Shown here piece by piece: positions 11,701 to 23,700 of a DNA stretch of 64,000 bases. Position 1 is the stretch's first letter. Every line of letters starts with the position of its first letter. The notes under the pieces were generated by a model. It was not told the DNA's origin, did no database searches, and was given only the letters and a program-made list of their open reading frames with translations. Made by a program: the position numbers and the translations under genes. The stretch is taken from the NCBI GenBank assembly GCA_016647705.1, contig CM028333.1, positions 20,392,243 through 20,456,242 on the forward strand, in the 5' to 3' direction. This DNA is from Eucommia ulmoides (lineage: Eukaryota > Streptophyta > Magnoliopsida > Garryales > Eucommiaceae).

Positions 11701-14700
11701 TAGTGGGAGAGACTAACACGATAGTTAAGTCTTCTCTTTCTTTTCATATCATCCTTTTACTTTAACACCCTTATTGGGAATGGTGTTAAAGTGATACAAC
11801 ATTTTGAAATTTGAATGCATGGTAAAGAAGAGGGTTATTTTGGAAGAGTGATAAAAGTATATTTGTTAAAAAAAGAAATATGACAATTAATTTGGGACAT
11901 CCTAAAAAGGAAAGTAAACAATTAATTTGAGACATATTAAGCAAGACTTGTTTCAATGTTTGTTCTCGAGTTGTTTAAAGTGCAATCATTACGCCTTTGA
12001 TCTTAGAGCAAGTCGAGAACAGTTTTATTTGAGGAAGAAATCAGGAACCAAAGCTGTCATAACTAACAATGAATGAATTAAGAAACAGGGTTCGCTTTCA
12101 CATCTTTCACATTAACAGAAAACAAAAACTTAATGAAGTCAATACAAGCTAGCTGGACTATTATTTTATGTATATATTCAGAGCAAACATGATTGAAGTT
12201 CGAAACTCGTGAATGCCAAAATCGAATTTAAAAACAGATCCCACGAGGAAAAGAAAAGGTCAAGGAATAGAAAAAGTCAAAAGTACTTCATCACCAGAAT
12301 TGATTGCTTTATGACGTTACAGTTTGTCACTTCATACCAAGGTAATAAAATAGCTACCTAAAAATGTGGAAGTTATATACATCCACTTCTTTTGCTAGGC
12401 TATATACAAACATGTGTGTGGTGTGTGTGTGTGTATGCAAAACACTGATCCTCAGAAGAACCAGCCAAATATAATAAAAAAATAAGCTTCATTCCCAATT
12501 CTAATGTCTAAACAAATTCTTAAATCCTATGATTAAGAAATTCAAATGATATAGAGGCCTCTATCTGAATAAGATTCCAAAGCTACAGTTTGAATAACAT
12601 ATCATCCATCGAAAGAGTGTTAAGTAGCATGCGTTAACATATTGAGCTTACAATAGAAGCGATTGCCAGCAACATAAATCAACACTAGCAAAATATAGTA
12701 ATCATAACAATAAATAAACAAAAAACCTGTAAAATCAAAGTTTCTTACCTTGATTAGTTTGAGCAGATTCAGTCTAGCAATAGCATCCTGGTGATCAAGC
12801 CTCGAAATAAGCAAGGGGGTCAACCCATTAACAGCCAAAGTGGTATTAATTCGGGATGATTTCCTGCATAGTTTTAGAAAATATAGCAGATTACCTCCCA
12901 AATATGAACCACAGTAAAGATAGGTTACCAACCACACAAGACATCACGTGCTTCATAAAGAACCTACAGAAGTACATCCCATTTCAAGCAGGAGAGACTT
13001 TGCATCTGCATCATGACACAATGAACACTTCCCTACATCCAACAGCCACATCCTAATGCAAGCATGTGTTTTACGCAGGAAAACCTCTGCTTTCATTTTA
13101 TTTTTGAGTTTCACTAGTGAAACTTCTCAAAGCTAAGCAATGTGAGAAAGAGATAATAATCATACACCTTTGAATGGTTAGTAACATAGAGAAGATTGGG
13201 GAAATAGGGTTACATTTCAAATACACATGAACTGTACTTACCCTTTTCATAAGCATAATGTAGAATTTATGCAGATGTTTTAAATATAGTATTTATTAAA
13301 GATAGTAAGGGCGGTTTGTGATAAATGTTTCGGGGTGCAATGAAATTATTTATAAAAAATATTTGGAAAGTAACATTTGACTAACTCACTGTTAGTCAAG
13401 GGGGCAATCTGATACGAAAACCCAAACCTCAAGGGTAGTTCTTGCTATTTAAGAAAAAGTAAGGGTGGTTTGTGATATCATGGCAAATCTCAGGGGAGGA
13501 TAATGATAGTTTCCCTCATATGAATAGATAAAAATTAAAACTGGAAGGTTGAAGATAACGTACGTGATAATCTTTAAGAAGGGCTCCAATATATGCAGAA
13601 AATGCTGTTCCGGACAGCTCTGGAAGAAGTTCACCAGTTTCTGGACTGCCTCCTTTCTCAGTAAAGCTTGTTCTACCTTTTTGTTGTCATTGTCATGTGC
13701 CAAGCAAACAGCAATAGAATCCAATGCTGTTACAGACCAAAAATCATCTTCAAGTAGGCTTAGGTACACATCTAACCCACCATGAGCCCTCAGCTGCTCT
13801 CTTGAATTACGTGATGCATGGGCCATATCACATAGCAGAGGCAACGCACATTGTTTCAAAGGAGAACTTGACATAATAAAATGCATCAAGTGTGGAACGA
13901 TTCCATTTTCGGCCGCTTGTTCCTGTCTCCTCTTATTTATCTTGCAGAGATTGAATAGTGCATGGAGGACCTTCAATAGATGAAAAATTAGCTAGAGAGC
14001 ATCCAAAAATGGAAATGTTGTAGATATGCGCCGCTTAAAAAAACAAATTTAATTTACATCTAAGAAGATATCTACATGTAGAACAACAGAGAAATTCATA
14101 TAATTTGGAAGACCACAAATTGGAAAAAGATAAGAAATCACTATTACAATCTACAAATAACATGGAACACTGAAACAGGCCCAAATTTTAAATGCTGCCA
14201 CATAACCACTTCACGCAGAAAAAAAAATCATCACAATGACATTAATTGTGGATAGGTTTGTGCAGGCGAGAGAGAAGAATGAGAAATAAAGTAAAAAAGA
14301 GAAAAAAATGACTAAAGAGAGAGGAAAAAAAAAAAAAAAAGGCGAAGGATAAAAAGGAAAGAATTTGGGAAATTCTGAGAGTTCCCACCTCATGATGTAT
14401 TTGAGATACAAGAGGGCCTTCTTTGAGGTCAAGGTTTGGGATCAAATGTTTAATAGCATCTGCTCGCTGAAGATTCTCCAAGCAGTGTGGATCGGTCGAC
14501 AGGAGATTGATACACCTCAACAACTAACAACAGAAACAGAAAATATCAAATGAATGTCAGAATTCATTGTGCTGAAACAAAATGACAACAAAATGCTCAT
14601 GTACCTTTAGAAGAATAGGGGGCTCTATCTTATTGAACATCTGAAAAAGACGACTAAGCAAGCTTTGGCTACACATGTAGGATTTTACAGCAGTGTCTGC

Positions 14701-17700
14701 CGCGGCAAACTCAAGTAATAGGTCGGCCACCTTCTCTAGATATTCCCTGGCAATGTCAGCATTCCAAGGTGATACCATATGAGAAAGTAATCCAGATGAT
14801 GTAGCACTCCCAGGTCTACCATTTAAAACTCCAGAACCAGAAAGTACGCCAGAAGCCGTCTGAGATGCAATTCCAGAAGTATAAGTGGCTCCATCGGTAA
14901 AGGCCAGTGGCCCTACCTTCTTATTTACTAGCTTATGTGAACTTCTGGGCATAGATTCAACATTTGCATTTTCTCTTCCACGTCCAGAAACCTCTGTTTA
15001 GTTATGAAGAAAACATCATTTCTCATAGAATAAGTAATTTTAGAGTAAAATGCAGGGAAAATTACACTTTATCCCCATGAGCAAGTAACACTTTACCCCC
15101 AAGTACTACAAAACAGGACAATAAACCCCCCACATACTTTGACCATAGGTGTCACCATTAATTTTCTGTTAAATATTATTAAATTACAAAAATATCCTTT
15201 ACGGAAAACAATACTTAAAATATACCTTTTTATTTGGTAAAACTAATTTATTGTTAAAATATAAGGGGAAAATGTAATACACTTATTGGTTGATAATTAG
15301 TGGACAAATTGCAATTAGAACTCCGAAATTCCTATTTACACTCTCATACACTATTGTTTAATAAATTAGGCTCCAAATAGATTTATTGAAGTACCAATAG
15401 CACTTCCCAAATTAATTAATTTATTCATTACATAATAAACATAAAATAAATAAACTATAAATAACATCTAGTAAATGAAAAAAAAAAAAAATTAAATCAT
15501 ATATCATGGTTGTATGTAAATTGCTCAAACACAAATAATTATGATTAAAAAAAAAAAAAAGTGAAAAACAAATTTTCTCTCTTTTTCTTCTCTCTCTAGC
15601 TCTCTCTCTAAAACCCAGAGAAATCCATGAGCAACCCTCCACCGCCGGAGACCCCCACCTCGTGAGCCGCTGCCAAAGCCCCCCCTCTCTCATTTTTTTT
15701 TTTCTCATTCTTTCAACTTTGTGCTTGGGATGTGTGAATGGAGATCCAGAAATGAATTCAACATTGAAGTGGAGTTGGGATGATTTGTTTTGATTCAAGG
15801 TTGAACCATTGACATTAATTCAATCCAATAGGGCCTGACAACCATCTGCAGCACCCATTCACGCTAACCCGGTGCCTCTCCAACTCCGCCAACAACACCG
15901 TCTGTGATCGAATATCTAAGATCACGATGGTATTGTTGTCCAATAAAATCGTGGCCATGTACCTCAGATCCTGCCTGTCCCAAGCCATCAAATCGTGGTC
16001 ATCTGATTTGTTCTGGCATGCAGAGGTGGTCGACGGGAAAGAGAAGCCTCTGATTTGTTTGATTGAAGATGAGGTCGAACAAATTACACTTCAAACCCCA
16101 AAAACATAGATACATTTTCTTTTATATTAATGTTTCAAGAGAAGGGCCATTTGGTCAATTAAATAAAATTTAACACCTCAAAATGACAATATTCACATAG
16201 ACGAGGTACAAATTTGACAGAATAAGTCATGGTAACAATTACAGTCAAAGTACGTGGAGGTTTAGTATCTGATCTCAGAGTACACCAAGGTAAAGAGTTA
16301 CTTCCTCAAAATACGTAGGGGTGAAGTGTAATTTTCTCTAAAATATAATACCAAGAAAGCCAGATACAAGAAGGGTCCGTTGGAGAAACTAGTATTGGGG
16401 GCAATTTAATTATTTCTCTTTCCAACTCAACCCTACTATAAAGGGTTATATGACTTTGCAATTTTTCGAACTCACAGTTGAATACTAGCCTAGCCACAAT
16501 AAAGCTTATTTCTTGCTTTTGTCAAACCTTCATGAGCATTGAACTAAAAACTACCCCAATTTTCTCTCCTCGTCCGAATCCCTTCTGAGTCAAATTGAGT
16601 GGCAAAAATGCTGTGAACAGTTTCACATGAACCATTAAAAGTAAACAGTAAAGACATTAATGGTTAATGCCAAGCTTTTTTAAGATCTTATAATTGCCTT
16701 TTTATTTTTTTAAATATCCTCCATGGGAAAGGGCTTAAATTTAGTTTTCCATGAATAAATAAATAAATGAGTTGGGGAAGAAAAAGAACTCTTACTGAGA
16801 TAATTCAGGTTTGGGACTACTTAATATACTACTATGACTATGCTAAAGCAGGGATTCTAATTCTCCTCAGGTTATAATCATCCAGATTCCAGATAAAGTA
16901 AATATAAAATTTATCACAATTTTATCGCAGGGAAAAGCAAGTCGAGTTATGTCACAAGACTCGTGAAGACGCCAGCAGACTAGAGGTGACAAATGGGCGG
17001 ATTAGGTCGGATATAGATTGGTCGCTCAAGGATATGGGTATACAATGGTCGAGTATCAATCCTACGATTTATTGATCAATTACAATGGATATGGGCAAAC
17101 CTGAATTATATATACATGATACGATTTTTTACAATTGTTCGAAGCAAGCCATTCATTGAACATGCAGTCCTTTTTCAAGGGAATATACTGAGAACTGAAA
17201 AAAAAGTCTGGAATACTAAAAATACAACTGTAAGAAGATTTAGAAAAATAAAAAATAAACAACTAAATGTTAAGCCATTAATTTTCCAGTCAATTAAACA
17301 ACCAAATCAATTAAATCTACAACTAAATCAACTAAATATAGCAAGTCTGGTAACCGTTTCGTGCCCATCCTATGCAGTGGGATGAGAATGGGATGAGATG
17401 GGATGGGATGAGAAATCCGTTTTCTTATTGGGAACAGAATCGCGTTTGAAAACGACAATTTTTTTTTTGCATCTGGGAACAGAAAAATGTTTGGTAACGA
17501 TTTTATTCAAAAAATCAAAAAATGAACCTTAAATCACAATCAAGAAATCATCAAGTAATCAAACCCTAAACCCCAATTGAAATCGAAATCCTAAAATCCA
17601 ATCGAAATCGAAATGAAAATCCTAAACCCCAATCGAAATCGAAATCCTAAACCCCAATCGAAATCGAAATCCTAAACCCCAATTGAAATCGAAACTATTT

Positions 17701-20700
17701 CGACAATCAAAATCCGATTTGGGTTTCGATTTCGATTTTGAAATCGAAATTGAAACCCAAAATCGAACCAAGAAGCAGACGAGCGAACGACAAAGAACCA
17801 GACGACGACGAGCGAAATCAACGAAGACGAAGGAACGACGAAAAACAACGATGACGAGCACGAAGAACAATGAAGAACCCGACGAACACGAAGAACAACG
17901 ATGACGAGCGAACGACGACAACGAAGACAATAGAGAAGGAGGAAGGCGATGGAGGATGATTATGGGAGACGAAGGTGATGGAGGTGATCGGAGCAGACGA
18001 AGACGAAGCCTCTTTTTGGTTGGGAATGGGATGGGAATAGGTAGGAAAAAAAAAAAAAAAAATTATTTCTCATTTCTAAAGAAAAAGGTGCGATCGATTC
18101 TAGTTTTGGAATGAAATGAGAACGGAAACAAAATTTACCAAACGCTATGCCCAAACAGAAATCCCAAAAATTTGGGAATGAGATGGGAATTTTGTGGATG
18201 GGAATGGTTACCAAACGGGGCCTAAATCAACCAAAGCATGCAGGCAACCTCAAAAAACTCTAAATCTAATACATTTAACTCGTTTGGGGGCTTCTGAAAT
18301 GCTTATGCAAAAGATCAAGGTGAGATATGACAAGTGACCTCTAAAGTTATAATTCTTAAAAGATTTAAAAAAAAATAAAAATGAACTAAATGTCACACCA
18401 TTAAGAAATTAATTCTCCAGCCAAATGAACAACTGAATCAACTAAATCAGCAGCTAAATCAACTAAATCAACCAAAGTCTACAGGCAACCTGAAAAACAC
18501 TAAATCTAATCTTTCAACTCTTTTTGAGGTTTCACAAATGCATAGACCAGAAATCGGGATGAGGTAAGGTAAGTGACCTCTAGTCTACCAACACTGTTGT
18601 GCTGCTATTAACTGCACAGAGAAGAATGGTTCCTTTTCCACCATAACCACACCTTAATATCTGAGCAACTATCTCAGATTCCATAAAAAAACAAGGAAAA
18701 TGCATTAGGAATCAGAATAATGTGAATTCAATTCACCAAAGAAGGACACTCTTGATCAAATATCCGCCAGATCATACGTGAGATACAAAGATTTACAGGA
18801 ACGGTGAGAAATCGAGAAGATGACTATACAATGAAATCTACTTTGAATCAAGGAAGACCAACCGGATATTGAAAATAGATGGAATTGTATTTCTGGAGGG
18901 AGAGAAGAGAAAGTAGGCAGCATTCAGAGGTTTCAAAATAGGAGAGAGAGTCGCAATGTGAGCAGGCTGAGGCAGGCATCCAAATTTTTAGTTTCTTACA
19001 CTAATTTGGTTAGTATCCAATGGTTATTCATTTTTTTACCTATTTACCTATAATCCAAAAATGGATGAATTTTATCCAGAGGTTTCAATCCGTTTTAAAA
19101 AATTGTGCCAGCTATACAACAAACCATATTGTGCACATGTTATGCACCAGAAAAGTTCAGCACATTGCTGAAACATAAGCAGAGAAAAGCCGAAAGTAGG
19201 CTGGAGAAAAAGAATCAAGGAAGACTAGAGTTTTCCAATACCAAAAGTTTGTTCCATCTAATAACTTCCCTCTAGGATGTCAATGGATACAAAGACTAAT
19301 AAAAATTGTTGAATGATCAACTTTGTCATATCGTTCAATTAAATGAATTATGTTTACTAGAACATTCAATTAAATTCTGGTAATAATAAAGAGTAAGATT
19401 AATGACATGAAAATAGGTATTTTAGATAAACTAAGTTGTTAGTAAATTCCAAAAAAAAAAAAAAAAAAAAAACAGAATTCGTACAATTGAATAAATTAAA
19501 GAGATTGCAACAATCGGAGAGCACTACACTGTCACTCATGTGGCGGGATTCGTTGGATAAATTTCAGTTATGTAAGGGCATGGGATTTTTTTATATTAAT
19601 TTCCCCTAAAAAATAAGTTAATCTGAAATTATTAAGTTGTTAGGTACTGTGAAATAGGATTGGCAAATATGTCAGGTAAATGAATATAACTTACCTGCAA
19701 ATTCGGCCATCAAGAAATCTAGTCCATTTGCTTTCTTTTCATTAGATGCATGTAGAAGAGGCAGTATACTTTCATGTTTTTCCAAGCCAGCGAGCTGGCG
19801 TACATACTCAAGCTGACCGGAATAATGTCGAGAAGGAGGTTCCTTCTCCAACAAACTAAGAAGAGGTCTCACGTTCTCTTGCTGAGAAGACAGTGTAACA
19901 GGATATCCATTTGAGGAACCTTCCATCTGTTTGGGGGGCCTGTCTGTGGATGTTCTATTTGCTGCAGTACCCCGCTGCTGTCTAGGGTCAACTTCTGCTC
20001 GTGGGAAATCAACTCTCAGCCGATCTACATTTTCTCGCTCTTTTGAACTACTTGAATAATCCTTGGCTGCAGTAGCTAATTTGTCAAAAGATGTTGAATC
20101 TGGTGATTTTGAATTAGCGGAAGCTTCTACAACAGAGTTGCTCGATTGGGTTCTGTCACTGTCGAGAGGAAACGACCTGGAATCTGGTGATAGAGAAGCG
20201 GAGACACGTGCATGTTCTTGTGTTCCAGCAGACAACGGATGATCTATTACTCCATGCTTAACCTTAATCGGGTCAGAATGATCCATTGAATAAACAGGTA
20301 CCTCACTCAGCATAAATGCAGGATTGTTTGGATCGAGCGGACCAGAACGAGGTCGTGGAGCAAAACCATCTACCGGAAGCCCAACACCACCAGATACAGA
20401 AGCTAGCCGAGCAGCCTCATTTAAGCTATATAGAGTATTGATGAGCCTAAGTAATATTCCATTCTTGGCAGCTACTCGGCAGAAATCATTCCTAGGGGTT
20501 GAGCGCTGAAGTTTAAATACCTGCCACATGCCATCTATAGCGAGATGAACCATTTCCCTGGATGTCAAAGGAAAGGTTATACATTCTGTAACATTATAAA
20601 GGAGAACAAAATGACAGAAAATATGCAACTCTGGAAGAATATGCATCATATAATGCTAATGGGGGAAGCAGATAAATAAGACAATGGTGGGAAAAAAAAA

Positions 20701-23700
20701 GGAAAAATAGAGATAAAAAAATAAAATAAAAATATGAACATGCGGCCAATATAACCGTGGAATTTTATAGAATAGAAAGAGAGATGAGGGTCCAAAGGTG
20801 TTCTCCGAATCACTAGGTACTGTGCAATACACCCATTCATTTATCTGGTCACGTGGTGGAGGTGTTCAAACTTGCTTGAAAGCTTCCCACCAAGAAATGT
20901 AACTGAGTAAAAAGATGTGAACTTACAGGTTAACATGCAAGTCAATAGATATATGTCTAGATTATATGTTGTGCCTGTAGATGCTAACATGAGTTATCTA
21001 GTCAGATTTTCTTAGTAGCATAATATAAGTTTTCTCATTAGCCTTTTCCTCCTACTTGTCTCTTTTGTTGCATTTTTCCCAGTGTGCCTCCTTGTACCGA
21101 AGAACAGTTGCATATTTCCCGGTGTGCCTCCCTGTACCGCAAGAACAGTTGCATATGTCCATGTTCAAGGCCTTGTGTTGTTGTAGATCATAGAGTAGAT
21201 TCTCCAAATTAGACAGAGCTAAAAAGAACAATTTTGTATCTATTCCTCTGATGAGTGACGGTAAAAAATGGATAAAATTTCTCGGCCATTTTTTCTTAGC
21301 CAAAGGCTCTACAAGCACTGGTCCCATGGCAGCAGGGACCCCTAGGACCAGCACAACCATCCCATCGACGTCAGTTAGGATAAAGTGGCATATTTTTCAT
21401 AAAATGAAATTTTTAGGGATAATGGTAGAACTTTAGGAGCACGAATAGGTAGTGGGGGATGGAGATGGGGATGCATTGAACTTTCAGAGGTTCATGATAC
21501 ACAAATATAACAAATATTTTACTAGAAGAGTCTGTGGGTCGAAATATAATCGGAATATAATATTTTGTTTTTAAGTAGTCATGCATCAAATTTTCGAAAA
21601 GCTTGAAAGTAGGCAGCACATAATCATGAACCTTAAAGAGAGAACGCAGAGTAGAAAGGTTCATGCACTCGAGGGTAAAATCGACAAAGATAAGGCACTA
21701 AATAAGTAAATGACAATTTAAAAGAAAATAGCTTTGTATGGTTTAAAGGAGATCAGGTAATACGAAATTCGAGGGATTTAATTTTAGCTCAAGTAGTGAG
21801 GAGCAGCATTTGGCCAGTAATAAACCAGGGTTTGAGTTTCGCTTATCCCTTGCCCTTGAAATGTTAAAACAAAACCAATATAAATTTAAAATCCTCCTCC
21901 ACTATAAAAAAATAAATAAAAAATAAAGGAAAAGAAAGGTGTGAACTTCGAAGGTGTAGTTGATGCTGAAATTATTGACTATACGGAACTGTTAAAGTAA
22001 AAAAAGAGTAGGAAAAGAATGAGACGGCTTTGCGATGGCGGCTAGGAGTTCAACGGTCGGCGACGGGGCTTTGCGACAACGAGGCTTGTGCGACAGTGGC
22101 TATGGATTGGATGGCGGCAACGAGGCTTTCTGAAACCCCTTTGTTTGTCTTTTTTTTTTTTGTACGGATGGTGAGGGAAATTGAAAGAGGGGAAGGAGAG
22201 AAAAAAAAAATAGTTGAACAGATCTATGGGATTAATGTCCTATAACCTGTTCTTGATACCATGCAGAAAATCCAATGAGTCTAACTCACTCTCAAAAGAC
22301 GCCTTGTAAGAGTAGGATTGCCCTTAGCTTTATATATAACTCAGGACTACGTAACACAAGCGATGTGGGATTCAACACGCCCCCTCACGCGTAGGTGGAC
22401 TTTGCCAAACCACTGCGAACGGATATCAGAATTATTATTATTTTCCTTTTGAGGATTGCTTGGCCTTTTTCTAGGGGATTATTCTTTCATTTGTGGGTTT
22501 TGTTTTTTGTTTTTTTGAGTGGCGGCAGGAGGGTTTTAGGAAGAAAAAAAAATAGTTATTTTTTCTTCTTGTTTTTCTTTTTGATTGCACTCAATAAAAA
22601 TCTTGACAATCCAAAGGAAGACTCAAATGGAGAACAAATCGATGCATGGCTAATCCCCTTCAATCGGGTTAAGATTGTGATATGTATTTTGCTTTATGTA
22701 ATATTGTAATTTTTTAGTTTAATTTTAGTTCATGTGTAAACAATTATATGATGCTGACTTTTTTGCTTGTTATATGGTTTAAATCGTAATTGAATTTAAT
22801 CTAAAAAAAATGTTGAATCCCACATCGATTGTGTTACCTAATCCTAAGCTATATATAAAGCTAAGGGCAATCCTCCTCTTAAAAGGCGTCTTTTGAGAGT
22901 GAGTTAGGCCCATCGGATTTTCCTACATGGTATTAGAACCAAGCTTTTGTTTGATGTTGGGTGTGTTAAATCCCACGTCAATGATGGGCCCCCCGATATC
23001 CGTTCGCAGTGGTTTGTCAAAGTCCACCTTGCGCGTGAAGGGGCGTGTTGAATCCCACATTGATGTTGGACCTCCCGAATCCCGATATCTGTTCGCAGTG
23101 GTTTGTCAAAGTCCACCTTGCGCGTGAGGGGGCGTATTGAATCCCACATTGATGTTGGACCTCCCGAATCCCGATATCCGTTCGCAGTGGTTTGTCAAAG
23201 TCCACCCTGCGCGTGAGGGGGCGTGTTGAATCCCACATCGCTTGTGTTACCTAATCCTGACCTATATATAAAGCTAAGAGCAATCCTCCTCTTACAAGGC
23301 ATCTTTTAAGAGTGAGTTAGGCCCATTGGATTTTCTATAGGAACAATGGAGAAGCTCACAAATTTCATGTTAGTAAAACAAAGCTACACTGGTAAAATGG
23401 AAAAGTGTGTGTGGAGCCATGTCGAAGCTAGAGCCAATAACTATTTTCAGCAACTGAAGAATTTTAAAATACACAAGGGGCAAAGCATAAAATTGAGGAG
23501 GAGGGGCCTTTAAAGATTCATAATATTACAATGCCGCCGTAACCAATGAATGAGGAACCGAGCATAGTGTGGTGAAGAAGGTGGATACATGAAAATAGAG
23601 AGTGATGCTTATCCTTTGAGGCATCGAATAATTCCAATACCTTTTGATGACACCGTAATTATCTTTACTTTGTTCTTGTTCTTCTGTATTTAAATACACA

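Larger units (their letters stand above)
6225..11767 (+). mobile_element. Ty1-copia LTR retrotransposon (copia-1)
   Basis: Both LTRs are 137 bp and TG...CA bounded, flanked by the TSD CCCTT (6220-6224 and 11768-11772). The PBS (TGGTATCCAGAG, initiator-Met type) starts at 6362, and a purine tract TTGAGGGGGAG precedes the 3' LTR. By eye the LTRs differ at about 18 sites, so it is the oldest of the three copias. A 550-bp Harbinger element interrupts the RT region. The very short LTRs resemble the Ale/Retrofit group, but the lineage is not proven. Confidence 0.93.
6131..11940. mobile_element. Stowaway (Tc1/mariner) MITE split by a copia element
   Basis: The left part (6131-6224) starts CTCCCTCCGTCC after TA; the right part (11773-11940) ends in the degenerate Stowaway tail 'ATTAATTTGAGACATATTA'. 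The copia element and its TSD lie between. Without the insert it is about 262 bp, normal for a Stowaway MITE. The right TIR is eroded. Confidence 0.65.
17237..18590. repeat. Tandem duplication (about 230 bp) interrupted by a Harbinger element
   Basis: 17237-17338 plus 18223-18355 form one copy and 18360-18590 the next. Both carry the order 'AAATGT..CCATTAA', 'CTCCAG', 'AAATCAACTAAATCA', 'CAGGCAACCT', 'CACTAAATCTAAT' (or close variants) and 'AAGTGACCTCTA'. The transposon sits in the first copy. Confidence 0.7.

Noticed and set aside
13549-13785. Plus-strand frame opposite the kinase exon at 13564-13970
   Set aside because: Antisense shadow of a confirmed coding exon.
17622-17930. Arg/Ser-rich frames in both strands as a small protein gene
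   Set aside because: They come from the CGAAATCGAAAT tandem repeat and GACGAACGA-type low complexity inside a Harbinger element.
22927-22945. TGGTAT(C/T)AGA motifs as tRNA genes
   Set aside because: They are primer-binding sites complementary to initiator tRNA-Met; no cloverleaf surrounds them.
22964-23223. Three regular repeats as a CRISPR array
   Set aside because: Units abut with no spacers, the DNA is eukaryotic, and they sit inside a TRIM between LTRs.
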